This document shows, piece by piece, positions 1 through 7,928 of a stretch of DNA of 64,000 bases. The notes under the pieces were generated by a model. That model had not been told where the DNA came from. It ran no database searches and saw only the letters and a list, made by a program, of their open reading frames with translations. How positions within the stretch are numbered: the stretch's first letter is position 1; every line of letters begins with the position of its first letter. This DNA is from Bacteroidales bacterium UBA5536. GTDB taxonomy: Bacteria; Bacteroidota; Bacteroidia; Bacteroidales; F082. The stretch spans positions 153,609-217,608 of the forward strand of contig DINQ01000015.1 in NCBI GenBank assembly GCA_002426795.1, in the 5' to 3' direction. Both the position numbers and the translations under genes were made by a program.

Positions 1-364
1 CATCGATCTGACTGATTTCACAGTCTGACAGCTTTGAACCACCCTGAGGCATGGCAGAATATCCAGCTTCGTGCTTGATGGCGCCCAGCAATCTTCCGCT
101 GGCGGCAGCTGCAGCAACTGCATTGTGCGAATCGAGTTGAATTCCACCAGAGGCACCCGCACCAGCATGACAAGAAACACAATTGTTGTTGTTGAGAATG
201 GGCACAACAGTCTGGGTATAGCTTACATTTTCGGTGTTGCAATTATCGCCAATTGGCGGGTACAAATCCTCTTCGTTGTCTTTGGCGCATGACACAAGGA
301 TCAGGCTCAGAGCGAGCATCAAAACAGAAATAAATTTATTGGAATGTTTCTTTAGTAATTTCAT
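1..364 (-). CDS. Cytochrome c-like lipoprotein, C-terminus cut by window edge
   Basis: The gene runs off the left edge, so only about the first 121 residues are visible. The protein opens with a basic stretch and a hydrophobic helix ending in a lipobox (LVSC, lipid Cys26), so it should be an outer- or inner-membrane lipoprotein. A c-type heme motif CVSCH lies at residues 62-66, a possible distal Met at about 105 (SAMPQ), and Cys42 and Cys115 could pair. This resembles small Bacteroidota lipoproteins carrying one heme near the N-terminus. The start at 364 gives an intact signal sequence. The gene is divergent from the SQR-like flavoprotein and shares its upstream region, so a role in electron transfer with it is possible but is only inference. 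Without the C-terminus, the final length and any further heme site are unknown. Confidence 0.8.
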   Translation of the reverse strand, partial: MKLLKKHSNKFISVLMLALSLILVSCAKDNEEDLYPPIGDNCNTENVSYTQTVVPILNNNNCVSCHAGAGASGGIQLDSHNAVAAAAASGRLLGAIKHEAGYSAMPQGGSKLSDCEISQID

Positions 365-556
365 GTGTTTTTTGTTGTTGATTGTGTTTTTAATGGTTCG
401 TCCATCGACAAAAATATCTGAAAGTTTGAAACAGCTACCATGTCAAGGATTTATTAATCGCAGAATGATTCATTGAATGAGAATTAAAATAGCTCCAACT
501 AAGTAAAACAAGAAGAAAACAACATTGTTTAATTCAGCTTATTTTTTTTGTAATCA

Positions 557-588
557 TTGTTTCATATCTAGAAAATTCAATATATTTG
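557..588 (+). promoter_or_regulatory. Candidate promoter for the SQR-like gene
   Basis: TATATTTG at 581-588 fits the Bacteroidota -7 element TAnnTTTG. A weak -33-like TTG lies at 557-559, with 21 bp between. It sits about 50 bp before the ATG at 639 and inside the longer open frame that begins at 525, which argues for the 639 start. Confidence 0.45.
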
Positions 589-638
589 CTCTTGCTGCAT
601 CTAAGATGTTGCATTTCAAACAACCAAAACCAAATATT

Positions 639-2096
639 ATGGCAACAGTCGTTGTATTGGGCGCGGGTATCTCCGGACATACTGCCGCCGCTTTTCTCAG
701 AAAAAAACTTTCTAAAAAACACAAAGTCGTAGTTGTAACCCCCAACTCTTACTACCAATGGATTCCTTCGAATATCTGGGTAGGCGTTGGCCGGATGACC
801 ATCGATCAGGTACGTTTCAAACTTGCTAAACTCTATAAGCGCTGGGGAATCGAGTACCACCAGGCGCGTGCGGTGAGCATTCATCCTGAGGGTGAAGCCG
901 CATCAGAGCAGGGTTTTGTAACAGTAGAATACACTGATGAAACAAAAAAAGGTCAGACAGCCAGGATACAATATGATTATTTAGTTAACTCAACCGGACC
1001 CAAGCTCAACTTTGATGCTACCGAAGGTCTTGGGCCCGGCAAAAACACGGTTTCGGTCTGTTCATACGATCATGCTGCTCATGCCTGGGAAAGCCTGCAA
1101 AAAGCCATTGAAAAGATGAAAAACGGCGAAAAACAACGTTTCGTTATTGGTACAGGTCACCCGATGGCGACTTGCCAGGGTGCTGCTTTTGAGTACATCC
1201 TGAATGTGGCTTTCGAAATCAGGAAGCGCAACCTGAGCCATATGGCTGATATTGTTTGGCTGACCAATGAATATGAGCTTGGCGATTTTGGCATGGGTGG
1301 GGCACACATCAAACGCGGGGGTTACATCACCTCAACACGGGTATTTGCCGAGAGTTTCCTCAACGAAAACAATATTCACTGGATCAAACGAGCCGGCGTA
1401 AAAAAAGTAGAACCCAATCTGATTCATTATGAAACCCTGGATGGGGAAACGAAAACAATTGGTTTTGACTTTGCCATGCTGATTCCCGGCTTTGCAGGCG
1501 TTGGTCTCAAGGCTTTTGATCGCAATGGTGCCGATATTTCGTCAAAACTGTTTGCTGCCAATGGCCTCATGAAAGTTGACGCAGATTATACGCCAAAGCC
1601 CTACGAAGACTGGAGTGTAAACGACTGGCCCGAAACGTATCGTAACAGGGATTATCCGAACATATTTGCCCCCGGCATTGCTTTTGCGCCACCTCATGGC
1701 ATTTCGAAACCGATGACGAGTAAAAATGGCACCAATATTTTTCCAACACCACCTCGAACAGGCATGCCATCGGGCGTCATGGGAAAAATCACTGCACTCA
1801 ATATCACCAACCTGATCAACGAAGGAGAGCACGAATTAAAACACCGTGCCAGTATGGGACGCATGGGCGCTGCCTGTATTGTATCGGCCGGATTTGGCAT
1901 GACCAAAGGGGCTGCAGCTACTATGACCGTTTATCCGATTGTTCCTGATTTTGAGAAATTTCCTGATTATGGCCGCGATATCGGATACACCATGGGCGAA
2001 GCCGGACTGGCGGGCCATTGGCTTAAATGGCTGATGCACTATATGTTTCTGCACAAAGCCAAAGGTTATCCTTTCTGGTGGCTGCTTCCTGAATAA
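639..2096 (+). CDS. Sulfide:quinone oxidoreductase-like FAD flavoprotein
   Basis: This is a 485-residue flavoprotein of the disulfide oxidoreductase superfamily. The N-terminal Rossmann motif GAGISG binds FAD at residues 8-13. It has exactly three cysteines, at about 141, 179 and 413, the spacing expected of the redox cysteines of sulfide:quinone oxidoreductases (SQR). The second lies in a CQGAAFE context and the third in AACIVSAG after a PPRTGMPSGVM segment, as in that family. The C-terminus is rich in Trp, Met and Phe (HWLKWLMHYM, FWWLLP) and suits a membrane-inserted amphipathic helix. The expected reaction is sulfide oxidation to sulfane sulfur with reduction of quinone, at the cytoplasmic membrane. 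I chose the ATG at 639 because it begins right before the FAD motif and follows a -7 element; an earlier ATG at 525 would add 38 residues without family resemblance. A 52-residue gene follows after 30 bp. Family confidence is high; sulfide as substrate is inferred. Confidence 0.8.
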   Translation: MATVVVLGAGISGHTAAAFLRKKLSKKHKVVVVTPNSYYQWIPSNIWVGVGRMTIDQVRFKLAKLYKRWGIEYHQARAVSIHPEGEAASEQGFVTVEYTDETKKGQTARIQYDYLVNSTGPKLNFDATEGLGPGKNTVSVCSYDHAAHAWESLQKAIEKMKNGEKQRFVIGTGHPMATCQGAAFEYILNVAFEIRKRNLSHMADIVWLTNEYELGDFGMGGAHIKRGGYITSTRVFAESFLNENNIHWIKRAGVKKVEPNLIHYETLDGETKTIGFDFAMLIPGFAGVGLKAFDRNGADISSKLFAANGLMKVDADYTPKPYEDWSVNDWPETYRNRDYPNIFAPGIAFAPPHGISKPMTSKNGTNIFPTPPRTGMPSGVMGKITALNITNLINEGEHELKHRASMGRMGAACIVSAGFGMTKGAAATMTVYPIVPDFEKFPDYGRDIGYTMGEAGLAGHWLKWLMHYMFLHKAKGYPFWWLLPE

Positions 2097-2126
2097 AAGT
2101 GAATAAAATCGAAAAGATCAAAAAAA

Positions 2127-2285
2127 ATGAAAAATAGACCCATCATACCCTATAGTGAAGAATCCTATCCGCCAGTCCCAACCCGTGGAACCAGATTCTG
2201 GAGAAGTTTTGTGCCCTGGCAACTCGTGCGTTTTTTTGTGCTCAACATCAAAATTATTCGTATCGTTGTTGGAGGGCACTCCTAA
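2127..2285 (+). CDS. 52-residue protein downstream of the SQR-like gene
   Basis: The frame begins 30 bp after the SQR-like stop and encodes 52 residues. The first half is polar and proline-rich (IIPYSEESYPPVP). The second half, from about residue 23, is aromatic, basic and hydrophobic (FWRSFVPW, then RFFVLNIKIIRIVV), which suggests a membrane-associated amphipathic or transmembrane helix. No cysteine is present. I do not recognise a named family. The tight spacing and shared strand suggest co-transcription, and the protein could be a membrane anchor or small subunit for the flavoprotein; that role is inference. The frame is short, so the evidence for it is its position, an ATG after an A-rich stretch, and the non-random composition. 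Confidence 0.55.
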   Translation: MKNRPIIPYSEESYPPVPTRGTRFWRSFVPWQLVRFFVLNIKIIRIVVGGHS

Positions 2286-2367
2286 CAGATTTTACATGTC
2301 TTGCGCTGTATCACAGTTTTGATGCGGCTTTGCTTTGGTAAACATGTAGAAACTCACTAGCTTTGTC

Positions 2368-3657
2368 ATGCCAAATAAAACACAGCGCATGTCAAAGCAA
2401 GTATTTTACATTTGTCTTATTTCTCTGTTTGCATGGATTTCCATTTCCGAAGTAAATGGCCAGAACCATGAAGTGTCAGGAACAGTTATCACCTTGACCG
2501 GAGATTCTTTACACGGAATGATCGATCACGGTCAATGGGATTTCAACCCCAGGACAATCTCCTTTAAGCCCGAAGGGAAAAATGAATTCCAGACCTTCAA
2601 CCCACTTGATATCAACTCATTTGAAGTAAATGGCGAAAGTTATGTTGGCGCTGTGGTGCAAACGGAAATAAGTCCGCGCTTGACCAGCCAACTGACCGAT
2701 TTTCCGGAACTGCAATTCAACACAGATACGGTTTTCCTTCAGGAACTCGTTTCAGGCGATAAAAACCTGTTTTATTACAAAAACCAATTCGGACAGGAAA
2801 ACTTTTATGTTTTCCAAAACCAGACATTTGAGTGGCTTATTTATAAAAGGTATCTTCAAACCGAAAACGGCCAGCGTCGAATCATGGAAAACAACAGGTA
2901 TGTTGGTCAGCTGATCAATTACCTGAATGACTGTCCCGATATTCAGCAGAAAGCCGCAAAAGTGCGCTATTCGCGCAACAGCCTGCAAAACCTTCTGGAT
3001 GCCTATTACCAATGCACGGGTGAACAGCCTGTTTACAGCGCGCAACAAACAAAGCTTAAAACCAATTTTGGCTTGCTTGGAGGCATGTCGTCCTATACAT
3101 TGAATTTCAAAGGAGGTTCTTTCGACTACCTTTCAAAAGCAGATTTTTCCGGATCGGTACAACCCAGCCTGGGATTATTTTTAGAAATTGTCCTTCCCCG
3201 GAAACAGGAAAAGTGGTCTATCTACAACGACTTGCAGTTCAGGAAAATACAGATTAATGGAAATTACACAGAAGTAGTACACCAAAATCGCTTCACGCTT
3301 TATGAAACCGAAATCAGCTGTTCATACCTGACAATGAGCAATTTGATCCGCTACTATCTACCTTTTCAAAAAGTGAGGTTTTTTGTCAATGCAGGCATTT
3401 CGAATGGATATGCTGTGAGCAACACCAACAAAGTTCGCTCTACTTTGAGGTTTTTTGATACCACCCGTATTGAAGAAAAACCTGCGATGGACGGCATTCG
3501 TAAATTCGAAACAGCATTGCTGGCCGGTGCGGGAATGAGCTATAGTAAGTTTTCATGCGAAATCAGATCGGCATTCGGAAACGGCATGTCGCCCTACAGC
3601 GGTATCAAATCGAATACGAGTTATATGTTTTTTCTGATTGGATACCAATTTCATTAA
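2368..3657 (+). CDS. Secreted outer-membrane protein of unknown function
   Basis: The product is 429 residues, or 422 if the in-frame ATG at 2389 is used. A signal peptide occupies the N-terminus (VFYICLISLFAWI, cut near VNGQ). Residues about 35-100 hold a segment (VITLTGDSLHG, then FNPRTISFK) that recurs in many Bacteroidota secreted proteins in front of a beta-barrel. The second half has alternating hydrophobic and aromatic strands (FGLLGGMSSYTLNF, SVQPSLGLFLEIVL) and ends in YMFFLIGYQFH, a C-terminal Phe/His pattern consistent with an outer-membrane barrel. The expected place is the outer membrane. No function can be named. It stands alone between the SQR-like unit and a gene-poor stretch. 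Confidence 0.75.
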   Translation: MPNKTQRMSKQVFYICLISLFAWISISEVNGQNHEVSGTVITLTGDSLHGMIDHGQWDFNPRTISFKPEGKNEFQTFNPLDINSFEVNGESYVGAVVQTEISPRLTSQLTDFPELQFNTDTVFLQELVSGDKNLFYYKNQFGQENFYVFQNQTFEWLIYKRYLQTENGQRRIMENNRYVGQLINYLNDCPDIQQKAAKVRYSRNSLQNLLDAYYQCTGEQPVYSAQQTKLKTNFGLLGGMSSYTLNFKGGSFDYLSKADFSGSVQPSLGLFLEIVLPRKQEKWSIYNDLQFRKIQINGNYTEVVHQNRFTLYETEISCSYLTMSNLIRYYLPFQKVRFFVNAGISNGYAVSNTNKVRSTLRFFDTTRIEEKPAMDGIRKFETALLAGAGMSYSKFSCEIRSAFGNGMSPYSGIKSNTSYMFFLIGYQFH

Positions 3658-4230
3658 TCTTTTGTTGATCCAATAGTTATTTATGTAATTCCATTTATCT
3701 CCTATCACCTATTGATAATATTTGTAAAAAGCTGATTAATAGTTTTTTATTTACTGTTTGTAAGATATTTCGGAAGAATAATGCTGGTTCCAACAGGAGC
3801 GAGCTGACTGTCTTTTGAATTTTCTACTCAGATGCCCTTACTCATTTTGTATTTTTACAAAAAACTCAAAACATGGAGCACGTTAAGCAGCCGCACGAAC
3901 AAAACACAAAGTTGTAGAAACGTGTTAATCATAGCTTTAATTTTTTTCAACATGTAAGCGAAAGGCAATGAAATTGTTGGTTGTTGCTTCCTCAAACAAC
4001 ACTTCGAAATCAAATGTAAAGTCTAACAGACACGTTTCGACGAAACCTAAGAAATACTTCTTTTTGAGTTTTATTTTCACCCGTTTGAAGCATAGGTTTG
4101 CGATGGTCAAGTGCCTTTATACAACCAAAAAATGGGGTTAAATAATTGAAAATAAGTAGAATTTGATTGTTTTTTAGCAATCAAAATCATGGGACAACAG
4201 GCCTAAAATCCAAACCGTTTCAAAGCTTTC
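3658..4230. other. Gene-free AT-rich stretch of 573 bp
   Basis: No frame here looks coding on either strand, and I see no tRNA or known RNA element. The only structure noted is an AT-only-stem hairpin at 4162-4185 (TTTGATTG, 8-nt loop, CAATCAAA), lying about 45 bp beyond the hemW stop. It could act as a weak end signal for the minus strand. Confidence 0.5.
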
Positions 4231-5355
4231 TCAAATGAAAAGATCGGCTGCAATGCCATCGGCAAAAAATTTGCCTTGTTGGGTCAGAAAAAGTCGGTTA
4301 AGGTTGAGCACAAGTTTTTGGCTTTGCAGATAAGGTTGAGCCATTTTCTCGCAGTGTTCGCGGTAGTTTTTACCAAAAGCATTCTGTATTTGTTCCAGAT
4401 CACAACCCCAGCTGGTGCGCAAGGAGGTCATCACATATTCGTCATATCGCTGGTCCAGTGTCAGTTCTTCCTTTTCGAAAACCGACTCGCTGATACCAGC
4501 CATTTCGATGTAATTACTCAGGTTCGACACATTCCACTGGCGAGAGATGCCATTATACGAATGAGCAGAAGGGCCCAGACCAAGGTAATTGGCTCCCAGC
4601 CAATACAAACTGTTGTGTTTTGAATAATGACCCGGAAGTGCAAAATTGGAAATTTCGTAATGAATGAACCCTGCTTTTTCCATGCGATGCATAAGCAATT
4701 CGAAATGGATGGCGCTCTGGTTTTCATCAACCGGTTTTAGCTTTCCCTTCCCAATTAAGTGAGCAAGTGGTGTGCGTGCTTCAACCGTGAGAGCATAGGC
4801 GGATAAATGTTTAATGCCTGTCGAGAGAAAAAAGTCGATGTTTGAGAGCCACTTTTCTTCGGTCAAGGTAGGAATGCCGTAAATCAGGTCGATGGTCAGT
4901 TTTTCGAAACCGGCAGCATAGGCATCGGCAATGACGGCCTTGGCGTGCGTGGCGTTATGAACGCGGTTGAGGTATAGAAGGTCATCATCATAAAAGCTTT
5001 GAATGCCTATGCTCAGGCGGTTAACACCGACTGTCCGAAAAGCATCAAGCTTTTCTTTTGTCAGATCGTCAGGATTGCCTTCGAGTGTGATTTCAACATC
5101 GGGATCAATGTTATATGTCGATTTGAGGCTGTTGAGGATTGTTGCGATTTCATCGGCCATCAGCATCGAAGGCGTGCCTCCCCCAAAATAAATAGTTTGC
5201 ACGTTTTCATCGGCGAGGTATGACTTTTGCGAAGTGATTTCAAGTTGAAGAGCGTCCAGAAAAGCCTTTCGGTTCTTTTGCGAAGCCACTGAAAAGAAAT
5301 TGCAATAATGGCATTTCTGCCTGCAAAATGGAATATGAAGATAAATTCCGGCCAT
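4231..5355 (-). CDS. hemW: HemW-type radical SAM heme chaperone
   Basis: The 374-residue protein starts MAGIYLHIPF and carries the radical SAM motif CxxxCxxC at Cys11, Cys15 and Cys18, followed by Asn-Phe-Phe as in HemW rather than the CxC of true HemN coproporphyrinogen dehydrogenase. Other family blocks are visible: YFGGGTPS, EGNPDDL, RLSIGIQSF, DLIYGIPTLT and GLGPSAHSYNG. HemW is a heme-binding protein thought to deliver heme to respiratory enzymes; older annotations call it oxygen-independent coproporphyrinogen III oxidase. The ATG at 5355 starts directly at the domain; an upstream ATG at 5382 would add nine residues. It stands alone, divergent from yceI. Confidence 0.9.
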   Translation of the reverse strand: MAGIYLHIPFCRQKCHYCNFFSVASQKNRKAFLDALQLEITSQKSYLADENVQTIYFGGGTPSMLMADEIATILNSLKSTYNIDPDVEITLEGNPDDLTKEKLDAFRTVGVNRLSIGIQSFYDDDLLYLNRVHNATHAKAVIADAYAAGFEKLTIDLIYGIPTLTEEKWLSNIDFFLSTGIKHLSAYALTVEARTPLAHLIGKGKLKPVDENQSAIHFELLMHRMEKAGFIHYEISNFALPGHYSKHNSLYWLGANYLGLGPSAHSYNGISRQWNVSNLSNYIEMAGISESVFEKEELTLDQRYDEYVMTSLRTSWGCDLEQIQNAFGKNYREHCEKMAQPYLQSQKLVLNLNRLFLTQQGKFFADGIAADLFI

Positions 5356-5518
5356 AAGTTTATTTTCGACCCAACTGAACATTAACGTCGGGAATTTTGT
5401 TTAATGTTTCGGGAATATAATTACACAATCTTTGAACAAAAATTCTGCCTGGCTGTTTTTTCAGTTCAAAAAATGATTTAAAGCAATATTACACTAAACT
5501 AATTTAAAATCTGAATTT

Positions 5519-6103
5519 ATGAAAAAAACACTTTTCTCTCTGGCTGCAATCTTGTTTGCAACGCTTGGTTTTTCGCAAAATACCGAATGGAAAATTGACA
5601 ATGCTCACTCCAACGTAACTTTTGAAATTTCGCACATGGTTGTTTCTTCAGTAACCGGAAAGTTTCAAAGTTTTGAAGGCACCATTAAATCCGACAAAGA
5701 TGATTTTACCGATGTAAGTGTCAACTTTACCATTGACGCAGCGTCTGTTAACACCAACAACGAAAAGCGTGATAATCACCTGCGCGATGCCGATTTTTTT
5801 GATGTAGCCAAATATCCCACCATCGAATTCAAAGGCAAGAAACTCGAAAAAATGAGTGGTAACAAGTACAAAATTACAGGCGATTTGACCATGCATGGCG
5901 TAACCAAAGAAGTTGAAATGGATGTGCGCTACAACGGCATGGTAAAAGACCCATGGGGAAACACCCGCGCCGGATTCAAAGTAAGTGGCGAATTGAATCG
6001 CACCGATTATGGTTTGGTGTATAACTCAACCCTCGAAGCTGGCGGATTGCTTATTGGTGAAACCGTTGATATCAACGTAAACCTTGAATTGATTAAACAG
6101 TAA
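5519..6103 (+). CDS. YceI family lipid-binding secreted protein
   Basis: The protein has 194 residues with a clear signal peptide (KTLFSLAAILFATLGF, cut near SQN). The mature part is one YceI lipocalin-like barrel: WKIDNAHSNVTFEISHM at the start, a DVSVNF and IDAASVNT block, the typical RDNHLRDADFFDV motif, and GDLTMHGVTKEV. Family members bind isoprenoid-type lipids in the periplasm, and some respond to stress or pH, but the ligand here cannot be read from sequence. The gene is monocistronic with a strong terminator just behind it. Confidence 0.93.
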   Translation: MKKTLFSLAAILFATLGFSQNTEWKIDNAHSNVTFEISHMVVSSVTGKFQSFEGTIKSDKDDFTDVSVNFTIDAASVNTNNEKRDNHLRDADFFDVAKYPTIEFKGKKLEKMSGNKYKITGDLTMHGVTKEVEMDVRYNGMVKDPWGNTRAGFKVSGELNRTDYGLVYNSTLEAGGLLIGETVDINVNLELIKQ

Positions 6104-6134
6104 GATTACTTATTATAGTGATTATAATTGGTCG

Positions 6135-6164
6135 AAATGCAGGATGAAAGTCCTGCATTTTTTT
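6135..6164 (+). terminator. Rho-independent terminator after yceI-like gene
   Basis: A perfect 10-bp stem (AAATGCAGGA at 6135-6144, TCCTGCATTT at 6151-6160) closes a 6-nt loop and is followed by a T run. It lies 32 bp after the yceI-family stop. The stem's flanking A and T residues let it serve the convergent kinase gene as well. Confidence 0.88.
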
Positions 6165-6176
6165 GTTACAGGAAGT

Positions 6177-7805
6177 CTAATTGTTTCTTTTCTTCAGTAT
6201 GATTCGGAAGGTGGTTCCCTCATTAACAACTGACGACTTCACAAATATTTTCCCTTTGTGGTATTCTTTGATGATGCGTTTTGCGAGTGACAAACCGAGT
6301 CCCCAACCTCTTTTTTTGCTGGTATAACCGGGATTGAAAACCTGTTTGAAGACTGATTTTGGCATACCTTTTCCGGTATCGCTCACGTCAATCAGCAGGT
6401 GGTCCGATTCGTTCAGCAACTGCACTGTAATTTTCCCGTGGCCGCTCATGGCATCCATGGCGTTTTTGCAAAGGTTTTCGATCACCCACCTGAAAAGCGA
6501 GGCATTGAGCGGAATAATCAGGTCGAGATTTGGAGGCGCTTCAAAAACATACTCAATTTTGCGTGAGCTGCGTATGCGCAGGTAATCGATGGTTTCTTCG
6601 AGCAGGGCTATGATGTTGGTGGGCTCAAGCACCGGTGGTGAACCTATCTTAGAAAAACGCTCGGTGATGGTTTCGAGTCGTTCGATGTCTTTTTCCATTT
6701 CTTCAACGCCTTCAACTGGCTCCGGGCGCATCTTGAGCAGTTCAATCCAGGCCATGAGCGACGACAAAGGCGTACCAATCTGGTGTGCTGTTTCCTTGGC
6801 CATACCAGCCCAAACCTGGTTTTGTTCCGATCGGCGTGCATAGCTGAACAGCAAATAGGCAATCACCAAAAACAAGGCGATAATGATAATCTGTAGCAGC
6901 GGAAAAAACTGCATCTGTGTAAGCAAATCGGAACTTCGGTAAAAAATAAAGGTCTTGCCAAAATCGAGAAAATCAACTTCAATAGGCTTGTTTTCCGATT
7001 CCATAATGGAGATCTGCTGCAGCACAAAAAGACTGTCGTCGATGCGGCTGGCCGGCAAATTCCCATATTGCAGCACGTTACGTTTTGTGCTGTCGGTGAT
7101 GATAACAGGCACACTCACCGCATTGATGGCTACCTCCGTCAGGAATGAGCTGACCAGGTCGTCGAGTACCGACTTTAACTCGCTGTAAATCAACGATTCC
7201 TTATAATACAAATATTCCTTTTTTCTGGGTCCAAGAGGAATCACAATGGGTTCGTAAATCGTATATTCTTTCAGCAAGGCTCCGCCAATGCTGTCGATAT
7301 CCTGCTGGCCAAGAGGCAGGTTTACGGCCATTTTCACATGGTTTTGGTCGTCAGCAATGATGACCGGAATGCTCGTATTGTTTCGGATAATTTCCAGGTA
7401 AAAATTCAGGTTTTCGTTGGGTGAATCTGCCAGTAGCCGGCGGTAGGCAGTAGCTAACAATTCGACGCGTTTGCGCTCTTCCTTGCGCACTTCCTTGAAA
7501 AAGGCTTCCGTATAATTCATCAGGCTGGCTCGCTGCTGTATGGCATCGGCCCAAACTTTTATCTGGGTACGTTCCTGTTCGGCAAATCGGTTTACAAGGA
7601 GGTTTGTATAGTAAATTGAAGCGCTGATGATGATGAGCGCAACCACTGCAAGCAGGATTTTCCAGCGTTTCTTTTGGGCGTAAAGGTTCACAAGCCAGAT
7701 GATTTTCTGTTGAACGTAACTATCGCCTGTAAAAGTATACAATATCAACGAAAGCCCTTCATTTGTGCATGGCGTTTTCGCAAGGACAAAACAAACTTCT
7801 CTCAA
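6177..7805 (-). CDS. Membrane-bound sensor histidine kinase
   Basis: The 542-residue kinase has a transmembrane helix at about 49-71, an extracytoplasmic sensor region of roughly 230 residues, a second helix at about 302-322, and a cytoplasmic kinase core. The phospho-acceptor is His341 in KETAHQIGTPLSSL. The ATP-binding domain shows an N-box (NLCKNAMDAM, about 445-451), G1 (DTGKGM, about 476) and G2 (GWGLGLSLAKR, about 500). No response regulator is adjacent, so it is an orphan here. The N-terminus is uncertain: the first 35 residues from the ATG at 7805 do not look conserved and there is no other ATG before the first helix, so an alternative start codon is possible. Residues 360-366 read RPEPVEG, a short insert of the sort encoded by dispersed bacterial repeats. 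Confidence 0.88.
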   Translation of the reverse strand: MREVCFVLAKTPCTNEGLSLILYTFTGDSYVQQKIIWLVNLYAQKKRWKILLAVVALIIISASIYYTNLLVNRFAEQERTQIKVWADAIQQRASLMNYTEAFFKEVRKEERKRVELLATAYRRLLADSPNENLNFYLEIIRNNTSIPVIIADDQNHVKMAVNLPLGQQDIDSIGGALLKEYTIYEPIVIPLGPRKKEYLYYKESLIYSELKSVLDDLVSSFLTEVAINAVSVPVIITDSTKRNVLQYGNLPASRIDDSLFVLQQISIMESENKPIEVDFLDFGKTFIFYRSSDLLTQMQFFPLLQIIIIALFLVIAYLLFSYARRSEQNQVWAGMAKETAHQIGTPLSSLMAWIELLKMRPEPVEGVEEMEKDIERLETITERFSKIGSPPVLEPTNIIALLEETIDYLRIRSSRKIEYVFEAPPNLDLIIPLNASLFRWVIENLCKNAMDAMSGHGKITVQLLNESDHLLIDVSDTGKGMPKSVFKQVFNPGYTSKKRGWGLGLSLAKRIIKEYHKGKIFVKSSVVNEGTTFRIILKKRNN

Positions 7806-7928
7806 TTCTGTTAATGGGCTGTGGATTCAGTGGTGGATTTGATGCAGTGAAATAAGTTTTTTTTTACATTTGCTGCACCTCACACAGCACACAGCATTTT
7901 TTTGCATTACCAACTTAATTATTACCTT

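Noticed and set aside
525..638. N-terminal extension of the SQR-like protein
   Set aside because: The extra 38 residues show no family resemblance and contain the likely -7 element at 581-588.
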